Shown here: positions 36,381-46,346 of the stretch, one piece after another
How positions within the stretch are numbered: position 1 is the first letter of the stretch
Layout: each line of letters begins with the position of its first letter
NCBI GenBank assembly: GCA_017548985.1
Contig: JAFYYW010000019.1
Span: 33,006 to 97,005, forward strand
DNA from: Bacteroidales bacterium
GTDB taxonomy: Bacteria > Bacteroidota > Bacteroidia > Bacteroidales > UBA932
Direction of reading: 5' to 3'
Length of the DNA stretch: 64,000 nucleotides
The notes under the pieces: generated by a model
Told to the model about the DNA's origin: nothing
The model's database searches: none
What the model saw: only the letters and a program-made list of their open reading frames with translations
Program-made: the position numbers and the translations under genes

Positions 36381-37019
36381 ATGAAACAAACACCACTGAT
36401 TCTCAGCATCATAGCCCTCGTGGCTGTGGCTGCGTTAGGTATCGCGCAGCTGACCTCGAACAGCAGCGGAAAGAAAGCCTCTACCGGTGAGGCAGTTGAG
36501 CAGTCGGCCCAGCCGGGTGCCATCGTATGGTACGACCTGGACAGGGTCCTCAATGAATATGACATGGCAAATGACCTCCGTTCCGTAGTGGAGACCAAGA
36601 TGCAAAGCATCCAGGAGGAGATCAACCGCAGGGGCAACAAACTCCAGAGCGACGCCAACAAATTCCAGTCTGACCTCAATAAGGGTCTCCTGGTCCGTTC
36701 GGTCGCCGAGCAGAGGAGCCAGAAACTTCAGGAGCAGCAGAACAGCTTCAACAACTACGCCGCCCAGAAAGAGCAGGAAATGGCTGAGGAGCAGCAGGTT
36801 ATGATGAACCAGATCGCTGATGCCATCAAGACCTTCATAGACAAGTACAATGAGGAGCACAAGTTCGCGATGATTATCGCCACCCAGGGAAGCATCCTTC
36901 CTTCTCCAGTCGCTTGCGGAGATCCTGACCTTGACATCACCGACGCCCTTCTCGAAGGTTTGAACAGCGAGTACGTCAAGACCAAGGGCAAGGGAGAGGA
37001 CGCCGCCAAGACCGAGTAG
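36381..37019 (+). CDS. Second OmpH/Skp-like protein, membrane-anchored
   Basis: Periplasmic Skp-like protein of 212 residues. The N terminus MKQTPLILSIIALVAVAALGIAQ is hydrophobic, and its A-L-G-I-A-Q end may act as a signal or as an anchor. The mature part starts IVWYDLDRVLNEYDMANDL, then a long coiled coil (about 65-150) with heptad-like Leu and Gln, and the end segment KFAMIIATQGSILPSPVACGDPDLDIT. This return strand matches Skp-family topology. It heads a transcript with a glycosyltransferase and a LysM protein, unlike the bamA-linked ompH. Confidence 0.85.
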   Translation: MKQTPLILSIIALVAVAALGIAQLTSNSSGKKASTGEAVEQSAQPGAIVWYDLDRVLNEYDMANDLRSVVETKMQSIQEEINRRGNKLQSDANKFQSDLNKGLLVRSVAEQRSQKLQEQQNSFNNYAAQKEQEMAEEQQVMMNQIADAIKTFIDKYNEEHKFAMIIATQGSILPSPVACGDPDLDITDALLEGLNSEYVKTKGKGEDAAKTE

Positions 37020-37020
37020 T

Positions 37021-38154
37021 TTGAGAATCGCTTTCCTATCGTGCTTTTACCCTTTCAGGGGAGGGATATCTCAGTTCAACGCGAGTTTATACTTGGAACT
37101 GGGAAAGGAGAACACGGTCAAAGCGTTCAATTTCAAGAGGCAATACCCTGATTTCCTCTTCCCTGGGAAGACCCAGTACGTCACAAAGGATGATGACGCC
37201 GTACCCATAGAGAGCGAGGCTCTCTTGGATACGGCGAATCCATTCTCCTACATAAAAACCTACAAGGCGATAAGGGACTGGAACCCGGATCTGGTCATAA
37301 TCAGCTACTGGATGTCCTGGTTCGCCCCTTCTTTGGGCTGGATAGCCAGAAGGCTGAAGAAGCGCCGCAAGGTGATCTCCATCCTTCACAATGTGATTCC
37401 GCATGAGCCCAGATTCTTTGACGCTCCCCTCACAAGGTACTTCCTTTCCGGCTGCACGGCCCATGTGACCCTGTGCCAGGAAGTCTCCGACGATCTTTCA
37501 TCCTTGGCGCCCAAAGCTCTGAAAATCAACTTATTCCATCCGGTATACATTCACTTCGGCGAAAAGATCCCAAGGGAGGAAGCCGAGACGAGACTAGGAT
37601 TGGAACCAGGCAAGAAGAATCTCCTGTTCTTTGGTCTCATCCGGGAATATAAAGGGTTGGACATCCTCTTGGACGCTTTCGGCAGATTGGATGACAGTTA
37701 TTCCTTAATTGTCGCCGGTGAGCCCTACGGCTCATTCGTGAAATACGAAGAGATGATAGCCTCCTCTCCGGCGAAGGACAGGATCAGACTTTTCACAAGA
37801 TACATTAAAGATTCGGAAGTCAAAGACTTCTTCTCCTCAGCCGATCTGGTGGTCCTCCCTTACAGGTCCGCGACCCAGAGCGGCATAAGCGCTATCTGCT
37901 GGCATTTTGAGGTTCCCATGGTGGTTACCGATGTCGGCGGATTGAGACAGTCTGTTGGTGACAGCGGAACAGGCCTGGTCGCGGAGAGACCGGCCCCCGA
38001 ATGTGTCGCGGAGGAGATAATGAGGTTTTTCTCTGACGAGAATATCCGCGCGTTGTGCGTTAACTCCATCAAAGTCGAGAAAGACCGGCTTTCTTGGAAG
38101 ACATTCACCAAGAGACTCCTTGATTTCTCCGATAATTTATACAAGTCGCTATGA
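37021..38154 (+). CDS. GT4-type glycosyltransferase
   Basis: Cytoplasmic sugar-nucleotide-dependent glycosyltransferase with GT-B fold, 377 residues. The N terminus [22 protein letters not shown] has the donor-domain Gly loop, and the C-terminal domain has [20 protein letters not shown] and [26 protein letters not shown]. The start codon is TTG, one base after the preceding stop: no ATG fits, and the family N terminus starts here. The stop overlaps the next ATG (ATGA). Acceptor unknown; neighbours suggest a cell-envelope glycan. Confidence 0.88.
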   Translation: MRIAFLSCFYPFRGGISQFNASLYLELGKENTVKAFNFKRQYPDFLFPGKTQYVTKDDDAVPIESEALLDTANPFSYIKTYKAIRDWNPDLVIISYWMSWFAPSLGWIARRLKKRRKVISILHNVIPHEPRFFDAPLTRYFLSGCTAHVTLCQEVSDDLSSLAPKALKINLFHPVYIHFGEKIPREEAETRLGLEPGKKNLLFFGLIREYKGLDILLDAFGRLDDSYSLIVAGEPYGSFVKYEEMIASSPAKDRIRLFTRYIKDSEVKDFFSSADLVVLPYRSATQSGISAICWHFEVPMVVTDVGGLRQSVGDSGTGLVAERPAPECVAEEIMRFFSDENIRALCVNSIKVEKDRLSWKTFTKRLLDFSDNLYKSL

Positions 38155-40178
38155 GAACGAAGTTAACCCATATGCTGGCTCTGGCCCTGTGCCTGTCGGC
38201 TTTCGCTACGGTAGAGACTACCGCCCAGGAATATCAGGCGCCGCCAGTGACCATTTCAAAAGAAAGAGTCCGCTCGGGAGGCAAGATTTATTATGCCCAT
38301 GTTGTCCTTGAGCGCCAGACTTTGTATTCTATAAGTAAGGCTTATGGGGTCACTGTAGAGGAAATCTACGGAGCGAATCCTTTTCTCAATTTGGAGACTG
38401 ATGGTCTGAAAAAAGGTCAGATCCTGCTTATTCCTTATAAAGAGGAAATCGCCCAGCAGATAGCCGCCCAGGCAAACGCGGAAAAGGATCAGGCCGATAA
38501 GGAGGCCGCCGCGAGAGAGAAAGCCGCGCAGGAGAAAGCGGCCCAAGAGGCTGCGGCGAAGGAGAAGGCCGCGAAGGAGAAAGCCGCTCAAGAGGCTGCG
38601 GCGAAGGAGAAAGCGGCTCAGGAGAAAGCCGCGGCTAAGGAGAAGGCCGCACAGGAGAAAGCTGCCAAGAAGGCCGCTAAGGAAGAGGCCGCGAGGGAGA
38701 AGGCGGCCCAGGATGCGGCGGCTAAGGAAAAAGCTGCTCAGGAGAAAGCGGCGAAAGAAGCGGCCGATAAAGAGAAAGCTGAACAAGAGAGAGCCGCGAA
38801 GGAAGAGGCCGCGAAAAAAGCTGCCGAGAAACAAACGGAAGATGGTTATTTCATCCATAAAGTCAGATGGTTTGACGACCTTGACGGCATCGCCAAGAAA
38901 TATGGAGTGTCAAAGGAATCGATAATGAACATCAACCGGATGACCTCTGACAAGTTAAACCGAAAACAAGACCTCAAGATTCCCTTAGACCCGGTCTTAT
39001 GGGAAGGAAGGACGGTCCAGGTAGATGAGCCGGCACCAGTGGTTGATCCCGATGATAACCAGGTGATTGAGTTCCCTTCAGAGAAAAAAGAGAATGCGGA
39101 GGATGAGGACAAGGAAGGCTTCCTTGACGATTTGTTCGTCAGGGAAGGCAACCATGATGTCAATATCTCGATGCTCCTCCCCTTCTCGGCCTCTAAATCA
39201 GGTGACAGGACCTCGTTCATGGATCTTTACTGCGGTTCCCTTTTGGCGGCACGTGACCTTGGAAGAGATGGTATCAATCTTGACATCCATACTTTCGATG
39301 TGGGTGGCGGGAATATGCCCGTAACTCATGACAGGCTGGCCGCCAGTGACTTCACTATCGGTCCCGTCTCCAAGACAGATATTCTGAAGGCTTCTGCCCT
39401 GGCCGATGGAGACTCATGGGTCGTATCTCCGCTTGACATGCAGGTAGAGCCTCTCGCTGACTCCCTGGCGAGAATTATCCAGGCCCCCACTCCCACTTCA
39501 GTACAGATTAGGGATATGGTCGAGTGGATCAAATCTGACATGGGCCGTGGCGACAAAGTGCTGGTTGTGACGCCCTCCACCCCCGCTTCGGATTATCTGG
39601 ACATGGTTGAGAGGGAAATGAACAATGTGGGAGTTTCCCATTCCACAACCACCCTCGGATCGATGAGGTCATTGATGACAACCCAAGGTGTCAACCGTGT
39701 GGTTCTAGCATGCGACTTCACCGAAAGAAGCACTGTCTTCCTTCTTGAGGCGGTAAGGAACCTCTACCAGACCACCTCATCAAGCAAGACAACCCAAATC
39801 GTCCTCTACAGCACGTCCAGGATCAGGACATTCGACCAGATCGATGTGGAGCAGCTCCATCGGCTGAATCTCCATGCGTGCGTAACCTATTTCGTGGACT
39901 ATAACTCCCAGGATGTCAAAGACTTCCTTCTCCAGTACAGGGCGCTTTACAACTCCGAGCCCAGCCGATCGGCCTATTCTGGCTACGACCTCATGAAGTA
40001 CTTCTCGACTCTAGCCAACAAATTCGGCAAAAGATGGCCCAGGGCGTTACACAGGGTCGATTACTCAGGACTTCAGTCTGATTTCAAATTGGAGAAGACT
40101 TCTACCGGAAGCTATATCAACAAGGCTGTCCGCAGGGTGGTTTACAATCCTGACTTCTCAATCAGCCTGGTCAAATAG
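38151..40178 (+). CDS. LysM protein with TolA-like helix and binding-protein-like domain
   Basis: Exported protein of 675 residues. Signal peptide ends at ETTAQ. A first LysM module (about 45-97, [20 protein letters not shown]) is followed by an Ala/Lys/Glu-rich helix of about 120 residues (105-227), then a second LysM (about 230-285, [19 protein letters not shown]). An acidic linker leads to a C-terminal half (about 330-675) that resembles type 1 periplasmic-binding folds ([10 protein letters not shown] start). This layout recalls LpoA-like activators of peptidoglycan synthases, with LysM binding the wall; that role is inference. It converges on recN, and the two genes overlap by 21 bases. 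Confidence 0.8.
   Translation: MRTKLTHMLALALCLSAFATVETTAQEYQAPPVTISKERVRSGGKIYYAHVVLERQTLYSISKAYGVTVEEIYGANPFLNLETDGLKKGQILLIPYKEEIAQQIAAQANAEKDQADKEAAAREKAAQEKAAQEAAAKEKAAKEKAAQEAAAKEKAAQEKAAAKEKAAQEKAAKKAAKEEAAREKAAQDAAAKEKAAQEKAAKEAADKEKAEQERAAKEEAAKKAAEKQTEDGYFIHKVRWFDDLDGIAKKYGVSKESIMNINRMTSDKLNRKQDLKIPLDPVLWEGRTVQVDEPAPVVDPDDNQVIEFPSEKKENAEDEDKEGFLDDLFVREGNHDVNISMLLPFSASKSGDRTSFMDLYCGSLLAARDLGRDGINLDIHTFDVGGGNMPVTHDRLAASDFTIGPVSKTDILKASALADGDSWVVSPLDMQVEPLADSLARIIQAPTPTSVQIRDMVEWIKSDMGRGDKVLVVTPSTPASDYLDMVEREMNNVGVSHSTTTLGSMRSLMTTQGVNRVVLACDFTERSTVFLLEAVRNLYQTTSSSKTTQIVLYSTSRIRTFDQIDVEQLHRLNLHACVTYFVDYNSQDVKDFLLQYRALYNSEPSRSAYSGYDLMKYFSTLANKFGKRWPRALHRVDYSGLQSDFKLEKTSTGSYINKAVRRVVYNPDFSISLVK
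38492..38833 (+). repeat. Imperfect tandem repeats encoding Ala/Lys/Glu helix
   Basis: Short units such as GAGAAAGCCGC and GCGGCGAAGGAG repeat imperfectly over about 340 bases within the LysM gene, encoding [14 protein letters not shown] units. There is no frame loss. The DNA repeats could allow copy-number change by slippage. Confidence 0.85.
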
Positions 40179-41807
40179 CAACGCTCTCGCGTTGCCGACC
40201 GCCGCTTCCGTGACCCTGCTGCCAGAAAGCATCCGGGCGATTTCCATCACCCTCTCCTCCCCAGAGACGGGGTGGATTGTGGTGACGGCTCCGTCACCCT
40301 CAAAAGATTTCTCCACAAGGTAATGGGCGGTGCCCTTCGCCGCCACCTGTGGCAGATGTGTGATAGCGAACACCTGCATATCCTTACCCATGGAACAGAT
40401 CATCTGTCCCATCTTGTCAGCCACACTTCCAGAGACACCAGAATCTATCTCGTCGAAGATCAGGGTGGGCATATTCTCGAAACGCGCCATCATCGCCTTC
40501 AATGAGAGCATCAGCCTGGAAAGCTCACCTCCAGAGGCGCATTTCGCGACCTCGACCGGATGGGAACCGGATGCTGAGAAAAGGAAATGGACGACGTCTG
40601 TACCGGTCGGGCCAGCCGGGGCGTCAACCAGATCCACATCGAATATCGCTCTTTCCAGTTCAAGTGACTTCAGGGAATCCAGAATAGAGTCTGAGAACCG
40701 GTCCTTGGCGGCGGTTCTGGACTCATGTAGCCGGACGCATATATCCGCAAGTCTTCCTTTCTCTTCCAACACCTCAGCGGAGAGAGTCTCAACCTTGTTC
40801 CTCAATTCCTCAGAGTCGGATAAAGAACCCGAGAGGCTATCCCTCTGGGCTATCAGTTCCTCAACTGAGGATGCGGAATATCTCTTCATCAGGTCATATA
40901 TGAGAGACATTCTCGCCTCTACGGCCTCAAGCCTGTCCTGGGAGACCTCTGTACGGGAGTTGATAAGGGACACTTCTTCGAGGATGTCATTCAGCTCTAT
41001 CCGGGCTGACTCCACCCTATCAGCGAGTGACAACGCCTCAGGAACAAATTTTCCGGCCTTCTCAAGCAACTTCCTGGTCTCTTTCAGGGAAGAGGTGTCG
41101 AGAAGCTCCTCAACCCCGGAGAAAGACTCCTTGATGGACTCGGAATTGGCGAGTATACTTTGCTCCTCCTCGAGAGACTCCATCTCACCAGCCTTCAAAT
41201 CAGCATCATCCAATCGTTTCCACCTGGACTGGATGTAATCCCTTTCCTCTTCAAGACGGGACAACTCAAGTGACACTTCCGAAAGCTCACGCTCCAGCGC
41301 CCGGAGATGGGCGTAGCTGGCGGAGCAACTGGAAAGCAACGACTCATTCCCGGCGAAATGGTCCAGCATAAGCAATTGGAAAGACTTGTCAGACAACATA
41401 AGCGTCTGATGCTGGGAATGGATGTCAACGAGGCGGGAGGATATCCCTTGGAGAATCTGCAAACTGACCGGGGAATCATTCACAAAAGAGCGCGAACGCC
41501 CGGAGGATGACACGACCCGACGGATGGTCAACTCTTTCGACCCGTCATCCAAGTCGTTGTCACGCAATAATTTCCAAGTTATCGTGTCGGATTCCGGGAC
41601 ATCAAAGACAGCTTCGACCACACAATTATCCGCTCCGGAACCTATTACAGAGGCATCAGCCTTGGATCCCAGAAGAAGCGACAACGCTCCCAGCAAGATA
41701 GACTTTCCGGCTCCGGTCTGCCCCGTAATAATGACAAGACCCTCCGGAAAGTCAACATCCAGAGAGTCTATCAGAACATAATTCTTGATCTGAAGGGACT
41801 TGAGCAT
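40158..41807 (-). CDS. recN: DNA repair protein RecN
   Basis: SMC-like ATPase acting early in double-strand-break repair, 549 residues. N-terminal Walker A is [23 protein letters not shown]; a long coiled coil covers about 155-370; the C-terminal ATPase half has the signature [15 protein letters not shown] and Walker [14 protein letters not shown], then [11 protein letters not shown]. All motifs are intact. It begins 15 bases after the omega-subunit gene and is the last gene of the bamD-rpoZ cluster. Confidence 0.96.
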   Translation of the reverse strand: MLKSLQIKNYVLIDSLDVDFPEGLVIITGQTGAGKSILLGALSLLLGSKADASVIGSGADNCVVEAVFDVPESDTITWKLLRDNDLDDGSKELTIRRVVSSSGRSRSFVNDSPVSLQILQGISSRLVDIHSQHQTLMLSDKSFQLLMLDHFAGNESLLSSCSASYAHLRALERELSEVSLELSRLEEERDYIQSRWKRLDDADLKAGEMESLEEEQSILANSESIKESFSGVEELLDTSSLKETRKLLEKAGKFVPEALSLADRVESARIELNDILEEVSLINSRTEVSQDRLEAVEARMSLIYDLMKRYSASSVEELIAQRDSLSGSLSDSEELRNKVETLSAEVLEEKGRLADICVRLHESRTAAKDRFSDSILDSLKSLELERAIFDVDLVDAPAGPTGTDVVHFLFSASGSHPVEVAKCASGGELSRLMLSLKAMMARFENMPTLIFDEIDSGVSGSVADKMGQMICSMGKDMQVFAITHLPQVAAKGTAHYLVEKSFEGDGAVTTIHPVSGEERVMEIARMLSGSRVTEAAVGNARALLFDQAD

Positions 41808-41822
41808 GGTCTCGAACCAACG

Positions 41823-42152
41823 CTACCTATCGCCCTCTTCCTTACCGGCCATCCTGTAATAAAGCTCACCATCCTCAAACTCGGTGATGGCGATGAGATC
41901 CGGCTTGGGGAGTTTCTCGTAATACTTGGAGATCTCGATCTGCTCCCTGTTCTCGAACACCTCATCCATCGTGTCCCTGTCCGTACGGAAATCCTCGAGT
42001 TTCTTGGCAAGTTCTTTCTTCTCAGCCAGCGATATCTGGTTCGCCCTCTTGGAAAGGAGGACAACAGTCTCATAAATGTTGCCGGTAGGCTCGGCGAGAT
42101 ACTTCACATCCCTTGTGATAGTGTTTGTAGGGGTTTTCTTCTTAATATCCAT
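41823..42152 (-). CDS. rpoZ: RNA polymerase omega subunit (Rpb6-like)
   Basis: Small RNA polymerase assembly subunit, 109 residues, of the Bacteroidota form. The segment TGNIYETVVLLSKRANQIS corresponds to the conserved Rpb6/omega helix that contacts beta-prime. The acidic C-terminal half, ending in ITEFEDGELYYRM, is lineage typical. It lies between bamD and recN; coaBC, commonly found after this gene in relatives, is missing here. Confidence 0.87.
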   Translation of the reverse strand: MDIKKKTPTNTITRDVKYLAEPTGNIYETVVLLSKRANQISLAEKKELAKKLEDFRTDRDTMDEVFENREQIEISKYYEKLPKPDLIAITEFEDGELYYRMAGKEEGDR

Positions 42153-42182
42153 TTCAAATAATTATATCTTCCAATTATTCTA

Positions 42183-43082
42183 CTACTCCTCAGTCTCGGA
42201 TTGTTTCAATATTTTCTTTCTCTCCTTCTCGAAATCCTTGGCTTTGATGTCGAGATCCTCATCGGTACCCGAATAACGCCCGAGAGCCTTCTGAGCGCGC
42301 TTGTACAGGACGTCAAGCTCCTTGCGATATGGAGACTCCGGAATCTCGCCAATGAAGTTGTAGTAGTCATCCACGAAGGTGAGGTAACGCTCCCTCTGCT
42401 TCGACTCCACACTCAAATGAGCGAAGTTATATGATGACATCGCTATATAATAAAGGATATCCTCCCTGTAGATATTGTCGGCATCATCTTTAAGGATATT
42501 CCGGAAAGCGACTCTGGAAGCCCTGTAATCCTCTTGTTTGTAATAAAGCTTCGCATTGTCGAAAGCCTTCTTGTCCAAGCGGTCGTTGAGTTCTTTGATC
42601 ATCCTGTCGCACGTTGAGCGATGGGTGCTTCTCGGATTATCGATAATATACTGCGAGATGACATTCAACGCAGTGTAGGTTGGCTTCTGGTCAAGCTCAG
42701 ACCTCATGGTGGACCTGTAGAGACAGTCTATACGGAGGAAAGCCGCCTCATCAGCGAAGGGGCTTCTCGGATAGTTCGTCAGGAACTTGGAGAAGTTTGT
42801 CTCAGCGGTGTAATAATCCTTGTAACGGTAATTGCTCATCCCCCAATAGAACTGGACAGTGTCGTCCTTGGCAGTACCGGAGGTCTGGACGGCAAGACTC
42901 TCGAACAAGCGGGAAGCCTTGTTGTATTTACCGTGATTGAAATAATCGAAAGCGGCCGAATATTTCTGGTCCACATCGTTGCTGCTAAGCAAAGCGTCAT
43001 ATTCCGACTTGCATGAAGCCAGCAAGGCGGCCAAGGCCAGAATCACAACCGTTACTTTAGATATTCTCTTTAACATGCGCAT
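42183..43082 (-). CDS. bamD: Outer-membrane assembly lipoprotein BamD
   Basis: TPR-type lipoprotein partner of BamA, 299 residues. The start is taken at MRMLKRISKVTVV just after trxB (an ATG two codons later is as good); a longer frame would overlap trxB. The lipobox is ALLASC. TPR-like repeats follow: FDYFNHGKYNKASRLFESLA, FYWGMSNYRYKDYYTAETNFSKFL and NYPRSPFADEAAFLRID. It shares a transcript with rpoZ, and trxB lies just upstream. Confidence 0.92.
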   Translation of the reverse strand: MRMLKRISKVTVVILALAALLASCKSEYDALLSSNDVDQKYSAAFDYFNHGKYNKASRLFESLAVQTSGTAKDDTVQFYWGMSNYRYKDYYTAETNFSKFLTNYPRSPFADEAAFLRIDCLYRSTMRSELDQKPTYTALNVISQYIIDNPRSTHRSTCDRMIKELNDRLDKKAFDNAKLYYKQEDYRASRVAFRNILKDDADNIYREDILYYIAMSSYNFAHLSVESKQRERYLTFVDDYYNFIGEIPESPYRKELDVLYKRAQKALGRYSGTDEDLDIKAKDFEKERKKILKQSETEE

Positions 43083-43084
43083 AA

Positions 43085-44008
43085 CTAATTCGACATAAGG
43101 AATTTCTCCACTTCCAAAGCGGCCTTGCAACCAGACGCCGCAGCCGTGATGGCCTGCCTGAAGCTCGGATCCTGGACATCTCCCGCGGAGAAAACACCCT
43201 CGACGTTTGTCCTGGTGGACTTGCCGTCAGTGATGATATAACCGTTCTCGTCCGTGTCTATATATTCCTTGAACACATCGGAGTTGGGATGATGGCCTAT
43301 GGCGAGGAAAAACCCGTCGACCTTGATATCAAAAACCTTACCATCTTTCCTCTCCAGACGAACTCCTGTGACGCCGGAATCATCTCCCAATACTTCCTGT
43401 GTCTGGCAATTCCAGAGAACCTCGATGTTTGGAGTGTTCATCACCCTATCCCGCATCGCCTGAGAAGCCCTGAAAACATCCCTGCGGACAATCATATAGA
43501 CTTTATTACAGATATTCGCGAGATAAGTCGCCTCCTCGCAAGCGGTGTCTCCACCACCTACCACAGCGACATCCTTCTTCCTGTAAAAGAACCCGTCACA
43601 AGTGGCGCAGGCGCTCACGCCCATACCCCTGAACTTCCTTTCGGAAGGTAGGCCGAGGTATTTCGCAGACGCGCCGGTGGCTATGATCACAGCCTGGGCC
43701 TCTATCGCGGTCTCACCATCAACAGTCATGCGGAAAGGCCTATTGGAAAAGTCAACCGAGGTTATGACACCTCTGCGGATGTCCGCTCCAAAACGGGCCG
43801 CCTGGGCACGCATGTCACTCATAAGCTGGTTGGCATCAACACCTTCCGGGAATCCGGGGAAATTCTCGACTATTGTTGTGGTAGTCAGCTGGCCACCAGG
43901 CTCCATACCCTCATAAAGAACAGGGTTCAAACCCGCCCTCGAGGCATAAATCGCAGCCGTGTAACCGGCAGGTCCACCTCCTATGATAAGACATTTGATG
44001 CTCTCCAT
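43085..44008 (-). CDS. trxB: Thioredoxin reductase
   Basis: NADPH- and FAD-dependent reductase of thioredoxin, 307 residues. The FAD-binding start CLIIGGGPAGYTAAIYASRAG, the redox-active ACATCDGFFYR (Cys pair), the NADPH loop VAVVGGGDTACEEATYLA and the final VEGVFSAGDVQDPSFRQ are all present. A near-match promoter, TATCTTCG at 44034-44041 (minus strand), lies 25 bases upstream. The bamD start is two bases after its stop. Confidence 0.96.
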   Translation of the reverse strand: MESIKCLIIGGGPAGYTAAIYASRAGLNPVLYEGMEPGGQLTTTTIVENFPGFPEGVDANQLMSDMRAQAARFGADIRRGVITSVDFSNRPFRMTVDGETAIEAQAVIIATGASAKYLGLPSERKFRGMGVSACATCDGFFYRKKDVAVVGGGDTACEEATYLANICNKVYMIVRRDVFRASQAMRDRVMNTPNIEVLWNCQTQEVLGDDSGVTGVRLERKDGKVFDIKVDGFFLAIGHHPNSDVFKEYIDTDENGYIITDGKSTRTNVEGVFSAGDVQDPSFRQAITAAASGCKAALEVEKFLMSN

Positions 44009-44054
44009 GTATCCTTATTATTATAATAACTTGCGAAGATACGCATAAATTTCC

Positions 44055-45002
44055 TTACTCTGACTCATGGCGGTCAAAGGCTTTCACAATCTTTGTGACT
44101 AAAGGGTGGCGGACAATATCCTCATTGGTGAAGAATATGGTCTCGATGCCCTTGATTCCCTTCAGGAGATTGATTCCCTGGACAAGACCCGAATCCTCTT
44201 TTTTGGGAAGGTCCACCTGAGTGGCGTCGCCAGTCACTATGAACTTGGCGTTCACACCCATTCTGGTCAGGAACATCTTAAGCTGGGACATATTCGTGTT
44301 CTGGGCCTCATCAAGGATGACGCACGCGCGGTCGAGAGTACGGCCTCGCATATAAGCCAACGGGGCGATCTGGATGGTGCCCTCCGTCATGAAATCCTGC
44401 AACCGCTTCGGAGGGATCATGTCCCCGAGAGCGTCATAGAGAGGTTGGAGGTATGGATCCAGCTTGTCTTTCAAGTCTCCGGGAAGGAAACCCAACCTCT
44501 CCCCCGCCTCAACTGCAGGGCGGGTCAGGATAATCCTCTTTATCTCCCTGTTTTTCAATGCCCTGACCGCCAAAGCGATTGCGACATAGGTCTTACCTGT
44601 ACCGGCAGGCCCGACCGCGAAGACGAGGTCATTGTTGAAATACGCCTTGACCATCTTCTTCTGGTTCTCGTTCCGCGCTTTTATCGGCTTGCCGTCAGTG
44701 GTGTGGACTATGATAGCGTCTCCTGAGGACCTGAAGCGCTCTGGGGAACTCTTTTCCCCGTCGAAAATATCCTCGACATCAAACACGGTCAAGTTGAGTT
44801 TGTGGTGACGCCTTTGGACCAGCTCGGCGAACTTTTGCTCGAACTCTTTGATATCCTCTTCCTTCCCTTCCAGATGGATCTCATTGCCCCTGGACACAGC
44901 TTTAAGCCCCGGGAAATAGGTTATGAATTCCTCCAGGATCCGGTTGCCGACTCCGAATATCTCGACAGGATCCACTGTCTCCAATGTTATGGTTTTCTTC
45001 AT
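44055..45002 (-). CDS. PhoH family ATPase
   Basis: Cytoplasmic P-loop ATPase of 315 residues, linked in other bacteria to RNA metabolism. An N-terminal KH-like part (about 1-95) precedes the PhoH domain with Walker A VGPAGTGKTYVAIALAV (about 135) and Walker B RACVILDEAQNTNMSQLKMF (about 230), then TGDATQVDLP. Usual length. It follows the CapA-like gene by nine bases. Confidence 0.93.
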   Translation of the reverse strand: MKKTITLETVDPVEIFGVGNRILEEFITYFPGLKAVSRGNEIHLEGKEEDIKEFEQKFAELVQRRHHKLNLTVFDVEDIFDGEKSSPERFRSSGDAIIVHTTDGKPIKARNENQKKMVKAYFNNDLVFAVGPAGTGKTYVAIALAVRALKNREIKRIILTRPAVEAGERLGFLPGDLKDKLDPYLQPLYDALGDMIPPKRLQDFMTEGTIQIAPLAYMRGRTLDRACVILDEAQNTNMSQLKMFLTRMGVNAKFIVTGDATQVDLPKKEDSGLVQGINLLKGIKGIETIFFTNEDIVRHPLVTKIVKAFDRHESE

Positions 45003-45011
45003 TACAAGTAA

Positions 45012-46139
45012 TTAGTCAACAATACGCGTGACAGCCTTGACTCTCTCATAGGAACGGATCATGTTGTCATAATCCGCCTTGTTCTTCCACAGCGAGCGCT
45101 TACTGATGAATTCCCGGACAGGGATAGTGGCGTAACTGTCGGTCAGAGTTCCCGGACGTGTGCACCATGTGAATATGAACTTCGGCTTGAGAAGACGCTT
45201 GCTACCGTCCTCATCAGTCAATATCATAAGCTTAGTGATGAGCCCTACCTGGGTGTTCGTGGCGCTCATGTTGGACACCAGATTCCCTAAGGAATATATG
45301 ACTGGCGCGGCCTTGGGACGGTTATCGGACATGGAGGCCACCCGTTCCCAGTCCTGGACCACATGGGGATGGGCCCCGACGACAGCGTCGCAGCCCTGCT
45401 CCACAAGCCAATCCGCGAGTTTCTCCTGTGAGGATGAATGGTTCAGGGCATATTCAGTACCCCAGTGCGGCAAGGCTATCACGAATTCGGCTCCAGCGGA
45501 CCTGGCCCTGAGTATAGCATCCGCAATCTCGGCCTTATCCGTCCGGTGAACTTTCGGGAAACTACTGTCTATCTTGAGGTTAGTCCCATATGTGAAATTG
45601 ATCAGAGCGACTCTTGTACCCCTTACCGCCATGATCAGGGGGAAACGCTTGAGATCATCCTCAGCGGAATCGGAGCAGCCGGTATGTTTGACCAGGCCCT
45701 CCTCCTCCATCTGGGAATAGCGCCCAAGAGTCCTCTCAATGCCAACCTTGCCTTTGTCCAGTATATGGTTGTTGGCCGTAAGGAACACATCCACTCCGCA
45801 GGATGCCACATAGTCCTCATATCCATCCGGAGCCGAGAAGCAAGGATAGCCTGAATATGGCTGCCCTGCCAAGGTGAACTCCATGTTGGCGATGGCCAGG
45901 TCGGAATCCGAGACAATACCTTTTATATGTTCCAGATAAGTTGAGAAATCATAGCCCCCATCAGCTCTCCTGGCGTTAGAAATCTGGTCAGTGTGCATCA
46001 TCACATCTCCCATAATGAGGATAGTCGTGGTGTCAGGAAGATGGCGAAGCGGCCGTGCCGGTGGAATGGTCACGGTTATCTGTGCTCCGGACAGGACCGG
46101 AATAAAAAGAAAAAGGGCGAAAGTCAAGAATCTCCGCAT
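45012..46139 (-). CDS. CapA-like metallophosphatase-fold protein
   Basis: Exported protein of 375 residues related to CapA/PgsA, poly-gamma-glutamate synthesis factors. The start is the ATG of MRRFLTFALFLFIPVLSGAQ (signal peptide); a TTG two codons earlier lies inside the promoter element. Calcineurin-like motifs include ILIMGDVMMH, ANMEFTL, LTANNHILDKG, LPHWGTEY and VVGAHPHVVQ. No other capsule gene is adjacent, so a role in polyglutamate making is unproven. It is followed nine bases later by phoH. Confidence 0.88.
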   Translation of the reverse strand: MRRFLTFALFLFIPVLSGAQITVTIPPARPLRHLPDTTTILIMGDVMMHTDQISNARRADGGYDFSTYLEHIKGIVSDSDLAIANMEFTLAGQPYSGYPCFSAPDGYEDYVASCGVDVFLTANNHILDKGKVGIERTLGRYSQMEEEGLVKHTGCSDSAEDDLKRFPLIMAVRGTRVALINFTYGTNLKIDSSFPKVHRTDKAEIADAILRARSAGAEFVIALPHWGTEYALNHSSSQEKLADWLVEQGCDAVVGAHPHVVQDWERVASMSDNRPKAAPVIYSLGNLVSNMSATNTQVGLITKLMILTDEDGSKRLLKPKFIFTWCTRPGTLTDSYATIPVREFISKRSLWKNKADYDNMIRSYERVKAVTRIVD

Positions 46140-46142
46140 GCA

Positions 46143-46150
46143 CAAAGATA
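46143..46150 (-). promoter_or_regulatory. -7 element of the capA-like gene, possibly leaderless
   Basis: TATCTTTG on the minus strand, an exact TAnnTTTG match ending three bases before the ATG, so the transcript would start at about the start codon. Confidence 0.45.
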
Positions 46151-46168
46151 AATATTATTCAGAAATTC

Positions 46169-46197
46169 TTGTTAAGAAAGAATTTTTTGTATCTTTG
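46169..46197 (+). promoter_or_regulatory. Promoter of tRNA-His
   Basis: TTG at 46169-46171, 18 bases, then TATCTTTG at 46190-46197; the tRNA begins 13 bases after it. Confidence 0.65.
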
Positions 46198-46210
46198 CAA
46201 CCTCCAACAC

Positions 46211-46287
46211 GGTGCGATTAGTTCAGTTGGTAGAGCACCAGATTGTGGTTCTGGGTGTCGTGGGTTCGAGCCCCACATCGCACCCCA
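46211..46287 (+). tRNA. tRNA-His(GTG)
   Basis: Cloverleaf with acceptor GTGCGAT pairing with ATCGCAC, the His-specific extra G at 46211 opposite discriminator C, anticodon loop TTGTGGT (anticodon GTG), T arm GTGGGTTCGAGCCCCAC, and an encoded CCA at 46285-46287. Confidence 0.96.
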
Positions 46288-46293
46288 AAAAGC

Positions 46294-46322
46294 AAAAGGC
46301 CTTCCAGTACGGAAGGCCTTTT
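46294..46322. terminator. Bidirectional terminator after tRNA-His
   Basis: Perfect 12-base arms (46294-46305 and 46311-46322) with a five-base loop. T runs follow on both strands, so it can end tRNA-His and, on the other strand, the TPR gene. Confidence 0.9.
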
Positions 46323-46346
46323 TGGGTTTTGAGTATGTGAATACTT

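Noticed and set aside
38492..38833. Regularly repeated short units, possibly a CRISPR array
   Set aside because: The repeats are imperfect, have no unique spacers, and read in frame as an Ala/Lys/Glu helix inside the LysM gene.
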